Shown: positions 17,227-25,056 of the stretch, piece after piece
Numbering within the stretch: the stretch's first letter is position 1
How the letters are laid out: each line of letters begins with the position of its first letter
Assembly (NCBI GenBank): GCA_020723305.1
Contig: DYJC01000005.1
Location: forward strand, 285,724 to 323,397
Origin: Desulfosudis oleivorans
Lineage (GTDB): Bacteria > Desulfobacterota > Desulfobacteria > Desulfobacterales > SURF-7
Length of the DNA stretch: 37,674 bases
Direction: 5' to 3'
The notes under the pieces: generated by a model
Databases searched by the model: none
What the model was told of the DNA's origin: nothing
Seen by the model: the letters and a program-made list of their open reading frames with translations, nothing else
Position numbers and translations under genes: made by a program

Positions 17227-17937
17227 ATGAATGTAACCCAAAGCAACTACGGAAACGGCAATATCAATAAACTTTTTACAGGACATACCGAGGAAAAAAC
17301 CGAAAAAAAAGACCCCTTGGGAAGAGAGGCCTTTTTAACCATGCTGGTAGCTCAACTTCGAAATCAGGATCCGTTGAATCCCATGGAAGGAACAGACTTT
17401 ACAGCCCAGCTGGCCCAATTTTCAACCCTTGAACAGCAATTTACAATCAATGATAATCTGGAAGCCATTAAAAACGCTCTGGAAGCCAAGCCCCAGAACA
17501 ACCTAATGGAATTTATCGGAAAGGAGGTCATTGCGGAATCCGATACCATATCTGTTTCAAAAGGAAAGACTTCCACAGGATATTATACGATTGCTGACTC
17601 TGCCGATGTTGCAATTGCAATTTATGCCAAGGACGGCACCTTGATGAAAAATGTTTATCAGCGTCAAAAAGAAGGCGGAACATATGCCATCCAATGGGAT
17701 GGTAAAAACCTGGAAGGCATTACCGTACCGGACGGTAGTTATACTTTTGAAATTATGGCCTTAAATGATACCGGAGGTCCGATTGAGGCCAAAACGACTG
17801 TAGAAGGAAAAGTAACCGGTGTAACCTATGAAGATAATACTGCGTATCTCCAGGTCGGGAAAATGCTGCTCGATCCTTCCAAGGTTACAAAAATTGTTCT
17901 GCCCCCTGAAGAAGATAAAACAACCGGCAGTATCTGA
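17227..17937 (+). CDS. flgD: Flagellar hook cap protein FlgD
   Basis: FlgD is the scaffolding cap that guides hook polymerisation. The 236-residue product contains the strongly conserved N-terminal block F36-LTMLVAQLRNQDPLNPM followed by FTAQLAQFSTLEQ. After it comes the FlgD Ig-like domain with TYAIQWDGKNLEGITVPDGSYTFEI, where the W-D-G-x-x-x-x-G...P-x-G-x-Y pattern is diagnostic. GGAGG at 17217-17221 supports ATG 17227 over the ATG at 17215, which overlaps the ribosome site. It lies between fliK and flgE in the standard hook order. Confidence 0.94.
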   Translation: MNVTQSNYGNGNINKLFTGHTEEKTEKKDPLGREAFLTMLVAQLRNQDPLNPMEGTDFTAQLAQFSTLEQQFTINDNLEAIKNALEAKPQNNLMEFIGKEVIAESDTISVSKGKTSTGYYTIADSADVAIAIYAKDGTLMKNVYQRQKEGGTYAIQWDGKNLEGITVPDGSYTFEIMALNDTGGPIEAKTTVEGKVTGVTYEDNTAYLQVGKMLLDPSKVTKIVLPPEEDKTTGSI

Positions 17938-17988
17938 TTTTTTTATTCGAGCCAAAACATATAAAAGCACCGCCAAGGAGGAAATAAA

Positions 17989-20900
17989 ATGTCTCTAACC
18001 AGCTCATTGTTCTCAGGTATCAGCGGGATGACCAACCTGGGAAACGCTATGCAAATCATTGGTGATAATATAGCAAATATGAATACAACCGCATTTAAAG
18101 GCAGTAATTATGTTTTCCAGGATCTGCTGAGTCAACAGATTGCAACACAGTCCGGGACAGCTCAGGTCGGCCGCGGTATGGCACTGGGAGAGGTTGCTTC
18201 TGTTTTTGAACAAGGGTCGTTTGAATCCACTGGAAACACAACCGATCTGGCCATTGGCGGTACAGGATTTTTCGTCCTTCGGGAATCTTCTACGGAACAG
18301 GTATATTATTCCAGGGCCGGAAACTTCAAATTTGACCGAAATGGTGTTTTAACCAACTCCGTCGGATATGTTGCTCAAGGATGGGCGCTGAATGAGGATG
18401 CAAATGAGGTCGGTTCGATTACCGATATCAAACTGGCATCCTTTACCTCCCCGCCGAAAGTGACCGAAGGCATTACCATGATTACGAATCTGGATGCTCG
18501 CGCACTCAGCCAGTCCGTTGTTCTGGCTAATGCCTGGGATGCGGATGAAACCACGCCCATAGCCGGTTCCGGTTTTAATTATCAATCGGCAGTGAAAGTT
18601 TATGATTCGCTTGGAAGTACACACGATATTACCATCTATTATGACAAACATTCCGAATCCAAATGGGAATATATTGTCACCTGCGATCCGGATGAAGATA
18701 AACGGGGGTTGGTTCAGGAAACAGCTGCCAAAGGACTTCTGGCAAAGGGAGAGATCTCATTTTCGGACAGCAGCGGAACCATTTCCAACCTGACCATGAG
18801 ACAATTTACCGGCAGGATCGGAAATGTCTCAGCGAACGGTGCCATTACTAATGAGGCAACCAATTTCACCATCAACAACTATGATGCCTTGTCAGTGGAT
18901 GGATATGATTTCAGTCTTGTATTTGATGGAACCAGCTGGTCTTTTGAAGATATTGCCGCACCAACCGGTGTCATCACGGCAGCCGATCTTCCGACAAATT
19001 ATCCCTTTGCAACCATTATCAGCAGTGATGCAAACGGTATTCGGATCAACCTGGACGGAGATACTGAAAGAACAACCGACCTTACCATAACATTTTCAAC
19101 ACCGGCCCAGACCACCGATACCCTGACATTTGATATTATCAGCCCGCAGAATATTCATATTCAGGATGTAACCAACACACATTATATCGGAGATACCGGA
19201 GATGAAAATACCACCCTGGATATCAACTTCCCGGAAGTTCTGACCAATGACGCTTCTGATTTGCGTATCAATTGGGATGCCAGTGAAGAGAACTGGTACT
19301 GGGCCATGCCTCTGCTTCAGAACATTACTACCATGAACACATCCGGTTTATCACCGGCCACGCTTACAGGATCAGCCAATGTAACCAATCCTGAAGTCAT
19401 GACCAGCTATTCCAATGACACTGCTGTTTGGTTCGACAGCAATACCGGCCTCTGGAATTTTGTCTCCCCTTATGCCCGGGACTTAACCAATCTGAGTTAT
19501 TCCGGCGGCGTTATCGAGGCCAACACATCCATTGTGTTAACTGATCCCACTGTGTTGACAAACCATTCCCCGGATATCACACTTGCATGGGACAATATTG
19601 TGGGCTTGACCAATCTGGCCTACAGCAACACCAGTGGAACAGGCCAAATTCTGGCTGCCAACACTGCCATTACTGTTTCTCAGGAAGATAACTTCACAAG
19701 GGATTCCAGCATTACTTATATCCTGGAGTATGATGGTGTCGGAGACAACTGGATTTGGGGTGCCGGCGGTGATCCGGTAGTGGATTATCTGAACAGACAA
19801 AATCCCGTATGGGATTCGACATCCCAACGTTTAAGTATTGATATGATCGGTTCCGGAGTAGATTTTCTGATCGATTTTTCTTTTGCCGGTGGCCTGACCG
19901 CTGCTTCCGACGGAGACACCATCTCCTTCCGAATTGATGCAGACGGGGCATGGAGCTGGGCCATGCCGACCTATTCCATATCCACAACAACCGGAGGTGT
20001 TGTGTCGTCCAATGTATCCGGGAATATCACTTCATCTCTTTCTGCACCAGCAGCTTATTATAATTCCTCTACGGATGTGGGCGGTCCCAATTATAACCTT
20101 GTTTTTACCAGTGCTACCAATACCTGGAGTTGGAGTGCTGCCGGACACTCTCCTGCAGCAGGAGGCGCCGGAGCGACAAACGGTACCTATAGCTCGGAAG
20201 CTTTTATCGTGAACAATGAAAATGAGGTTTCCATTGATCTTGACTCTGATGGCCAGGCCGATGTCACGTACACTTTTACTACCCCTCTCACCGCAAACGG
20301 CACCCTGAATTTTTCCATTGATGCTGTCGGCAATCCTCCTCCTGAATATTCATCTGCAACCATTACCTCCTCCTCCGGATCCGATATACTGAGCATCGAT
20401 ATGACGGGAAACGGAACTTCAGACCTGGTGTTAAGCTTCCTTACCCCCTTAACTTCCAACGGAACCATCTCTTTTGACATTGACACTCACATTCCACCAT
20501 TCGAGTACCCGAATGCCTCCATTGACAATGTTTCTTCAAATGCCAGTGCGCTTTATATGGACCTGAATGGAGACAACATCAATGATGTCAATTTTTCATT
20601 TTTGGCTGCCGGAATTCCACAGGCCCTGACCGGTAATGGAACATTTATCTTTGATATCGATCCCAGGGTTCCGCCAACCGAATATGCCAATGCAACCCTC
20701 TCCGGTAACAGGGATGCGGTAATGATTGACATGAATAATGATGGTGTAGACGACATCACATTCTCTTTTGAAACACCATTGCCGACCGGGGATACTGCTG
20801 ATGACAGCGCCATCACTTTTGATATTGAGGGAACAACCGCCTGGACTGAAGTAACTACCGATTCAAACGGGTATTTTCAATTTATGGCGGACTTCCTGGG

Positions 20901-21408
20901 CGGTGACCTTGGAACAACAGAGAACCTCATTGAATTTAACATCGGTACCAAGGATGATGGAACCGGCCAATTTATCAATAATTCCCTCACAACCACTCAG
21001 TATGCCCGGCCATCCACGACAACATTCCAGTCTGCCGATGGATATGGAGCAGGAGATCTCGAAGGCGTAGATGTGGATACTGACGGTGCCATTACCGGCA
21101 TCTATTCAAATGGGCAGCTTATTCCGCTTTACCGCATTGCTTTGGCCAATTTTCTGAATGTGAACGGACTCTCCAAGCTGGGAGGTAACCTGTATCGCGA
21201 AACTCGTGACAGTGGGACAGCCATCACCAATAAACCAGGCACAAACGGTCTTGGAAGCATCACACCCAACTCTCTGGAGCAGTCCAATGTGGATATTGCA
21301 AACGAATTCGTAAAAATGATTACTACCCAACGGGCCTTTCAGGCCAACTCGAAAATTGTGACTACTGTTGATGCCATGCTTGGTGAAGTGATCGCAATGA
21401 AACGGTAA
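17989..21408 (+). CDS. flgE: Giant flagellar hook protein FlgE with repeat-rich insert
   Basis: FlgE builds the hook. Here it is 1139 residues, against roughly 400 in enteric bacteria. Residues 1-200 are a normal N-terminus (SLTSSLFSGISGMTNLG, NIANMNTTAFKGSN, DLAIGGTGFFVL, YYSRAGNFKFD); a D2-like part follows (VKVYDSLGSTHDITIYYDK). The C-terminal 90 residues are also normal (SNGQLIPLYRIALANF, NPNSLEQSNVDIANEF-like ITPNSLEQSNVD, MITTQRAFQANSKIV). Between about 300 and 990 lies an insert of two repeat types. One is a W-x-W/F motif after an LxFD strand (Trp at 317, 436, 489, 588, 655, 713). The other is a module of about 54 residues starting with an I-D/N-x-x-x-D/N-G strand (353, 617, then tandem at 749, 803, 857, 913). 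Both are beta-rich and surface-like. AAGGAGG precedes the ATG. The ORF is intact. Confidence 0.94.
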   Translation: MSLTSSLFSGISGMTNLGNAMQIIGDNIANMNTTAFKGSNYVFQDLLSQQIATQSGTAQVGRGMALGEVASVFEQGSFESTGNTTDLAIGGTGFFVLRESSTEQVYYSRAGNFKFDRNGVLTNSVGYVAQGWALNEDANEVGSITDIKLASFTSPPKVTEGITMITNLDARALSQSVVLANAWDADETTPIAGSGFNYQSAVKVYDSLGSTHDITIYYDKHSESKWEYIVTCDPDEDKRGLVQETAAKGLLAKGEISFSDSSGTISNLTMRQFTGRIGNVSANGAITNEATNFTINNYDALSVDGYDFSLVFDGTSWSFEDIAAPTGVITAADLPTNYPFATIISSDANGIRINLDGDTERTTDLTITFSTPAQTTDTLTFDIISPQNIHIQDVTNTHYIGDTGDENTTLDINFPEVLTNDASDLRINWDASEENWYWAMPLLQNITTMNTSGLSPATLTGSANVTNPEVMTSYSNDTAVWFDSNTGLWNFVSPYARDLTNLSYSGGVIEANTSIVLTDPTVLTNHSPDITLAWDNIVGLTNLAYSNTSGTGQILAANTAITVSQEDNFTRDSSITYILEYDGVGDNWIWGAGGDPVVDYLNRQNPVWDSTSQRLSIDMIGSGVDFLIDFSFAGGLTAASDGDTISFRIDADGAWSWAMPTYSISTTTGGVVSSNVSGNITSSLSAPAAYYNSSTDVGGPNYNLVFTSATNTWSWSAAGHSPAAGGAGATNGTYSSEAFIVNNENEVSIDLDSDGQADVTYTFTTPLTANGTLNFSIDAVGNPPPEYSSATITSSSGSDILSIDMTGNGTSDLVLSFLTPLTSNGTISFDIDTHIPPFEYPNASIDNVSSNASALYMDLNGDNINDVNFSFLAAGIPQALTGNGTFIFDIDPRVPPTEYANATLSGNRDAVMIDMNNDGVDDITFSFETPLPTGDTADDSAITFDIEGTTAWTEVTTDSNGYFQFMADFLGGDLGTTENLIEFNIGTKDDGTGQFINNSLTTTQYARPSTTTFQSADGYGAGDLEGVDVDTDGAITGIYSNGQLIPLYRIALANFLNVNGLSKLGGNLYRETRDSGTAITNKPGTNGLGSITPNSLEQSNVDIANEFVKMITTQRAFQANSKIVTTVDAMLGEVIAMKR
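20227..20835 (+). repeat. Four tandem ~54-residue modules encoded within flgE
   Basis: Within flgE, four modules follow one another with the I/M of the lead strand at residues 749, 803, 857 and 913, so the period is 54, 54 and 56. Each reads roughly [LV]-x-[IM]-D-[LM]-x-x-[DN]-[GN]-x-x-D-[VIL]-x-[FY]-x-F, then a T-P-L or similar turn, N/D-G-T-[LIF]-x-F-[DS]-I-D. Spacers such as PPFEY, PPEY and PPTEY link them. The D-x-N-x-D-G loops resemble calcium-binding loops, but metal binding is only a suggestion. Confidence 0.75.
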
Positions 21409-21441
21409 ACAATCACAAGGAAAGGATCTCTACCCTCTATC

Positions 21442-21482
21442 AATCAGGAAAAGAAAACTCTTTCTTTTCCTGATTTTTTTTT
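21442..21482 (+). terminator. Strong intrinsic terminator after flgE
   Basis: A 15-base stem, AATCAGGAAAAGAAA pairing with TTTCTTTTCCTGATT, with a short ACTC loop, is followed by an uninterrupted run of T. It lies 34 bases after the flgE stop and should end the fliK-flgD-flgE transcript. Confidence 0.9.
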
Positions 21483-21487
21483 GGAAA

Positions 21488-21757
21488 ATGGACTCTTCTA
21501 TGAATACAATTCAAGTTCACATCAATTCCACAAAACGAAATGTGAACATTGAATTTTTTATTGAAGAAAGGAATGACGAATATGTTATCCGCCGTATGCC
21601 TGTTCTTTCCGGCATTTTGAATCCATATGGTACAATACAGGCCGGAACCATGATTCGGCCGGCGGATGTCACGGCATCTGTTCCGGCATTAACCAGAAAG
21701 AGCGTTGGGGATGATGGAAAGGGTTTCCCTCTGGCGATTGATCTTCATACGCCTTAG
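21488..21757 (+). CDS. Small hypothetical protein
   Basis: An 89-codon ORF (ATG 21488; ATG 21500 is an alternative) lies immediately after the flgE terminator and ends two bases before the convergent PKD gene's stop. The predicted product starts with beta-strand-like NTIQVHI and NIEFFIEERNDEYVIRRMP and ends in a Gly/Pro-containing tail. I recognise no family; it does not look like FlbD or a FlgM-type regulator. No signal peptide or membrane span is seen. The ribosome site is weak and there is no evident promoter behind the terminator. Codon use looks like its neighbours, so it may be real and transcribed by read-through, but this is uncertain. Confidence 0.42.
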   Translation: MDSSMNTIQVHINSTKRNVNIEFFIEERNDEYVIRRMPVLSGILNPYGTIQAGTMIRPADVTASVPALTRKSVGDDGKGFPLAIDLHTP

Positions 21758-21759
21758 AC

Positions 21760-22995
21760 TTATGTAATAATAACTGTGATTGTAGCTACAGCCGCTGCAC
21801 CGCTCTTATCCGTTACGGTTAATGTAATCCGATGCGTTCCGACAGAGAGGGTTGATATACTGAAACTTCTTCCTGTACCGATAAATCCATCCCGATCCGA
21901 TGTCCATACAAGCGCTGCTCCATATAAATTACCATCTTCATCATCCGTACCGGCTCCGGTGAAAATCACCAGGGAACCGCCGACATATGAAGATGCGGTT
22001 GCAGGATTGGTAATGGTTGCGGTTGGAGCGGTATTCTCCACGGTAACAACGACGGAATCGGTTCCGGTCGCACCATTGCTATCGGTTGCAACCAGGGTAA
22101 TGGTATGGTCACCACTGGAAAGATAGGTTACGATTGATGAATTGCCAATCCCAACCCTTCCGTCTTTATTGGAAATCCATTCCAGTGCTCTGCCATCAAG
22201 AGAACCATCTTCCGGATCGGTTCCGGTACCGCTAAATGTAATAGACTCCCCTTCGAAAATCGATACATCCGCAGATGGAACGGTTATGGTTGCCGTGGGA
22301 GCAGTATTGCCGATTGTGATTATGACAGATGCGATACCCGTTGTATCCGCGCTGTCAATGGCCTGAAGCTGAATGGTATGACTGCCCTCTGACAGGGTGT
22401 TGATCGTGAAGGCGTTTCCAATTCCAATCTGGCCATCCAGATTGGAATTCCAGATCAATGAAAAATCTTTGAGAGATCCGTCTTCCGCATCGGTTCCCGA
22501 ACCACTGAAAGTTACGTAATCTCCTCGGCTGAAACTGCTCGCAGCAACCGGAGATGTTATTGTGGCTGTCGGAATCGTATTGCCTATCGGGTTCATAATT
22601 ACATTTATGGCTGTACTTCCGGTTCCACCACTGGTATCCGTCACAGTGAGGGTGATCACATGTGTACCGTTTGATAAGGAAGCATTCCGAATGGACGTAC
22701 CGATGCCAAGCATGCCATCCTTGCTCGAATGCCATTCCAAAGCTCCTCCGGTCAGTGTTCCATTTTCCGAATCGGTTCCGGACCCGGAAAAAGTAACTTT
22801 ATCATTCTCACTAAAGGCTGCATTATCTTCCGGATTGCTGATCGTTGCTGTGGGTAAGGTGTTGAGTGCCTGTGGTGTGATGGGTTCCTCCATTTCATCG
22901 CCACTCGTACCGATAATACTAACCAGTCCGATTATGATTGCTGACCCCAACAGGAAACTGCGAAAAACAGTATAGATGATTTTTTTGATTTTCAT
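21760..22995 (-). CDS. Secreted protein with four Ig/PKD-like repeats
   Basis: This 411-residue protein has a signal peptide (about 1-30, KKIIYTVFRSFLLGSAIIIGL). No lipobox cysteine is seen. The remainder is four tandem beta-sandwich repeats of 91-94 residues starting at N45, N139, N230 and N321. Each opens N-T-x-P-T-A-T-I, then has a VTFSGSGTDxEDGSL-like loop, L-x-W-x-S-x-x-D-G, and closes L-S-x-G-x-H-x-I-T-L-x-x-x-D-S. This is the PKD/cadherin-like form common in extracellular proteins; the D-x-E-D-G loops suggest calcium sites (inference). It is the second gene behind the minus-strand sigma-54 promoter at 23790, with the lipoprotein gene upstream. Co-regulation points to a surface or periplasmic flagellum-related role, otherwise unknown. 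Confidence 0.8.
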   Translation of the reverse strand: MKIKKIIYTVFRSFLLGSAIIIGLVSIIGTSGDEMEEPITPQALNTLPTATISNPEDNAAFSENDKVTFSGSGTDSENGTLTGGALEWHSSKDGMLGIGTSIRNASLSNGTHVITLTVTDTSGGTGSTAINVIMNPIGNTIPTATITSPVAASSFSRGDYVTFSGSGTDAEDGSLKDFSLIWNSNLDGQIGIGNAFTINTLSEGSHTIQLQAIDSADTTGIASVIITIGNTAPTATITVPSADVSIFEGESITFSGTGTDPEDGSLDGRALEWISNKDGRVGIGNSSIVTYLSSGDHTITLVATDSNGATGTDSVVVTVENTAPTATITNPATASSYVGGSLVIFTGAGTDDEDGNLYGAALVWTSDRDGFIGTGRSFSISTLSVGTHRITLTVTDKSGAAAVATITVIIT

Positions 22996-23054
22996 GATTT
23001 TGAAAACTCCTGTGTCTGCGTTTTAAGCGCACAAAATCAAGATAAAGAATATAG

Positions 23055-23726
23055 CTACTCTTGGGCAAGGGCTGACCCTGCCAGAGATCCTGCAGTTGCG
23101 CCAATGGCCATAGCGCCGGGAGTTCCGCCTAAAGCATCAAGCGTGATGGAGTTCTGACCGAGTGCTGCCCCGGTAGCTGATCCTGCTGCTGCTCCGGCAG
23201 CACCACCACCCAGTGATCCCAAAAGGCTTCTTGAAAAAAATGAACCATCGTAAAACTTGAACTCTCGAGGCGACATATATATTTTTACGGTTGCATTTGC
23301 CACTCCGTCTTTAAAGCTGACAAAATTCACCTGTGCTCCACGGAGATAAGCATTTGTTTCACTTGTTACCTGATCAACAGAAATGTTGTTATAACCCGCC
23401 GCAGAATAGGCATTGATGATCATCCCGGCCACCCGCTCCGAAATTTTTCGGTACCCATCGATTACAGCAGCTCTTTCGGCCATCAATTTTTTCTGCTGAG
23501 GTGACCCGGTTTCAGGCTCGATTCCCTGTCCGCGGACACTGATCAAAATTTTTTGCGAAGCTTCTTCCGGTTCCACTCCTGGAATCAGATTTAAGGCACT
23601 ATTGTTCATCGTGGTTTGATATTTTATAATCTCATGGTTGGTTGAACATCCAGTAAAAAACAGGAGTAAGGATACCATAAAAACAGGCATCCACTTACGG
23701 TTTGATACACCACATTCCATTTGCAT
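23055..23726 (-). CDS. LPP20/FlgP-like outer-membrane lipoprotein with glycine zippers
   Basis: This 223-residue lipoprotein has a signal peptide with lipobox LFFTGC, lipidated at C27. A middle domain (about 50-160) with KKLMAERAAVIDGYRKISERVAG and a following SETNAYLRGAQV resembles the LPP20 family, to which the Vibrio and Campylobacter flagellar lipoprotein FlgP belongs. The C-terminal part has two Gly/Ala zippers (SLGGGAAGAAAGSATGAALG near 170-190 and GAMAIGATAGSLAGSAL near 205-221), usual in membrane-inserting or oligomerising helices. AAGGAGA lies seven bases before the ATG at 23726. A sigma-54 promoter precedes it, so it belongs to the flagellar regulon and could form an outer-membrane basal disk. 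Assignment to FlgP itself is inference. Confidence 0.72.
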   Translation of the reverse strand: MQMECGVSNRKWMPVFMVSLLLFFTGCSTNHEIIKYQTTMNNSALNLIPGVEPEEASQKILISVRGQGIEPETGSPQQKKLMAERAAVIDGYRKISERVAGMIINAYSAAGYNNISVDQVTSETNAYLRGAQVNFVSFKDGVANATVKIYMSPREFKFYDGSFFSRSLLGSLGGGAAGAAAGSATGAALGQNSITLDALGGTPGAMAIGATAGSLAGSALAQE

Positions 23727-23789
23727 AGTCTGTTCTCCTTAAGAGATACGGGTGATCCATCAATAAAATCTGGGCTTACAACAAAGGTT

Positions 23790-23806
23790 AGCAAAGGCTG
23801 TGCCAT
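23790..23806 (-). promoter_or_regulatory. Sigma-54 (-24/-12) promoter of the lipoprotein/PKD operon
   Basis: Read on the minus strand, ATGGCACAGCCTTTGCT matches TGGCAC-N5-TTGCW with GG and GC exactly 12 bases apart. Transcription would start near 23779, about 53 bases before the lipoprotein ATG. It is divergent from the motA promoter at 24114, and the two could share upstream activator sites. Confidence 0.85.
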
Positions 23807-23892
23807 ACAGAATATTACCAGTTTTTCACATCATTTTAAATTGTTATACAAACTACCCGGAGGAATCCCCCTTTCGGAATGCGGAAATTCAT

Positions 23893-23959
23893 TCCCGGAA
23901 CAGCAAGATTTTCCGGGATAGTATGATCATCCGGTATATGCCGGCCGGCAACCGGCATA
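23893..23959. promoter_or_regulatory. Two GC-rich palindromes between divergent sigma-54 promoters
   Basis: TCCCGGAA (23893-23900) pairs perfectly with 23911-23918, and TATGCCGG (23937-23944) pairs perfectly with 23952-23959. Both are GC-rich islands in AT-rich DNA. They lie about 90-150 bases upstream of the lipoprotein promoter and 155-220 bases upstream of the motA promoter, the usual range for enhancer sites of NtrC-type activators. Neither is followed by a T-tract, so they are poor terminators. The remainder of the 490-base gap 23727-24216 holds no convincing gene. Confidence 0.4.
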
Positions 23960-24113
23960 GATAAGAAAATTGAATTTCCAATTTCGTCATTATCTTGACA
24001 TTGCACAAACAGGATTGACATGATTCCTCCTGCCCATGGATGATGATTTTTTCCATAGCACAACAACTAACTGAAAATGAATCACTTTTATCAATCAAAC
24101 AAGCTGAATCGGC

Positions 24114-24130
24114 TTGGCATGGAGATTGCT
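24114..24130 (+). promoter_or_regulatory. Sigma-54 (-24/-12) promoter of the motA-fliL-flhB unit
   Basis: TTGGCATGGAGATTGCT has GG at 24116-24117 and GC at 24128-24129, 12 bases apart, matching the other promoters of this locus. The start site would be near 24141, about 75 bases before motA. It heads a run of same-strand genes with small gaps that may extend to flhG. Confidence 0.87.
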
Positions 24131-24216
24131 CATCGGTGATAGATAATAGACATCGATCATGAAACATTTTTATTAACCTGCATAAACTTCCCAGGCATAA
24201 TCGTAAGAGATAAAAA

Positions 24217-24987
24217 ATGGATATTGCAACACTGCTCGGAACCATCTCCGCATTTGGTCTCGTAATCCTGGCCATTTATATGGGTGGTGGTATCTTACTG
24301 TTCATTGATGCACCTTCACTCATGATCGTTGTTGGCGGAACATTCGGAGCAACCATGATCAACTATCCGATCCGGGATGTGCTCGGTGCTTTAGGCGTGG
24401 TAAAAAACGTCTTTTTTACAAATCCACTGCCCATTGGAGAGATTGCCGGAAAATTTGTAACCTTTGCCGGAAAAGCCAGACGGGAAGGAATATTGTCACT
24501 GGAAGCCGACCTCCAATCCATCCCGGATGATTTCTTAAGAAAAGGGTTGCAGCTTTCCGTTGATGGAATTGAACCACAATCCATACAGGAAATCATGGAA
24601 ACCGAAATCAATTTTTTACATGAGCGGCATCTGCTTGGCGCCGAAATATTTACAACCATGGGGTCATTTGCACCTGCACTTGGAATGGTCGGCACCCTGA
24701 TCGGACTGGTTCAGATGCTCCAGTCCATGGATGATCCTAATTCCATCGGGCCGGCCATGGCTATTGCCTTATTAACCACCTTCTACGGATCAATACTTGC
24801 AAATCTGATATTTATGCCGGTTGCCGGCAAATTACGAACCCGAAGCAAAGAAGAAATTCTGATAAAGGAAATGATTGTTCAAGGCGTTATCTCTCTTTCC
24901 CGTGGAGACAATCCACGACTGCTTGAACAAAAACTACTTTCATTCTTAGCACCAAAATTCCGAGAAAGTGCATTTAAACAAACATAA
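24217..24987 (+). CDS. motA: Flagellar stator protein MotA (PomA-like)
   Basis: MotA is the five-fold ring of the stator ion channel. The 256-residue product has four membrane spans (about 3-22, 31-52, 148-172, 178-203) with the cytoplasmic loop between spans 2 and 3. Key features are the conserved prolines in SFAPALGMVGTLIGLV and SIGPAMAIALLTTFYG, and LRKGLQLSVDG in the FliG-contacting loop. The opening MDIATLLG and the Thr in GTLIGL resemble sodium-type PomA/MotP rather than E. coli MotA, where Ala is found. That hints at Na+ coupling, but ion choice needs the B subunit as well. It is the first gene after the 24114 promoter, followed by two motB-like genes. Confidence 0.93.
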   Translation: MDIATLLGTISAFGLVILAIYMGGGILLFIDAPSLMIVVGGTFGATMINYPIRDVLGALGVVKNVFFTNPLPIGEIAGKFVTFAGKARREGILSLEADLQSIPDDFLRKGLQLSVDGIEPQSIQEIMETEINFLHERHLLGAEIFTTMGSFAPALGMVGTLIGLVQMLQSMDDPNSIGPAMAIALLTTFYGSILANLIFMPVAGKLRTRSKEEILIKEMIVQGVISLSRGDNPRLLEQKLLSFLAPKFRESAFKQT

Positions 24988-25046
24988 ATCCTTTACAATG
25001 AATATTATGATGTTACCCCAGACAGGAAGTTAATACATGAAATCGG

Positions 25047-25056
25047 AAAAAAAAAA
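25047..25056 (+). repeat. A10 homopolymer tract at the start of the first motB-like gene
   Basis: Ten consecutive A residues end in the A of ATG 25056. An upstream ATG at 25037 has a good AGGAAG (25024-25029) seven bases before it, but is one base out of frame with the MotB-like sequence across the tract and would stop at 25169. With one A fewer the two frames would join and give MKSEKKMKNTPIF. Slippage, phase variation, or simply use of the weakly supported ATG 25056 are all possible. Confidence 0.6.

Noticed and set aside
22562..22975. 137-codon plus-strand ORF (and similar frames at 21776 and 22142)
   Set aside because: These are antisense shadows of the PKD-like repeats; their mutual similarity reflects the repeats on the other strand.
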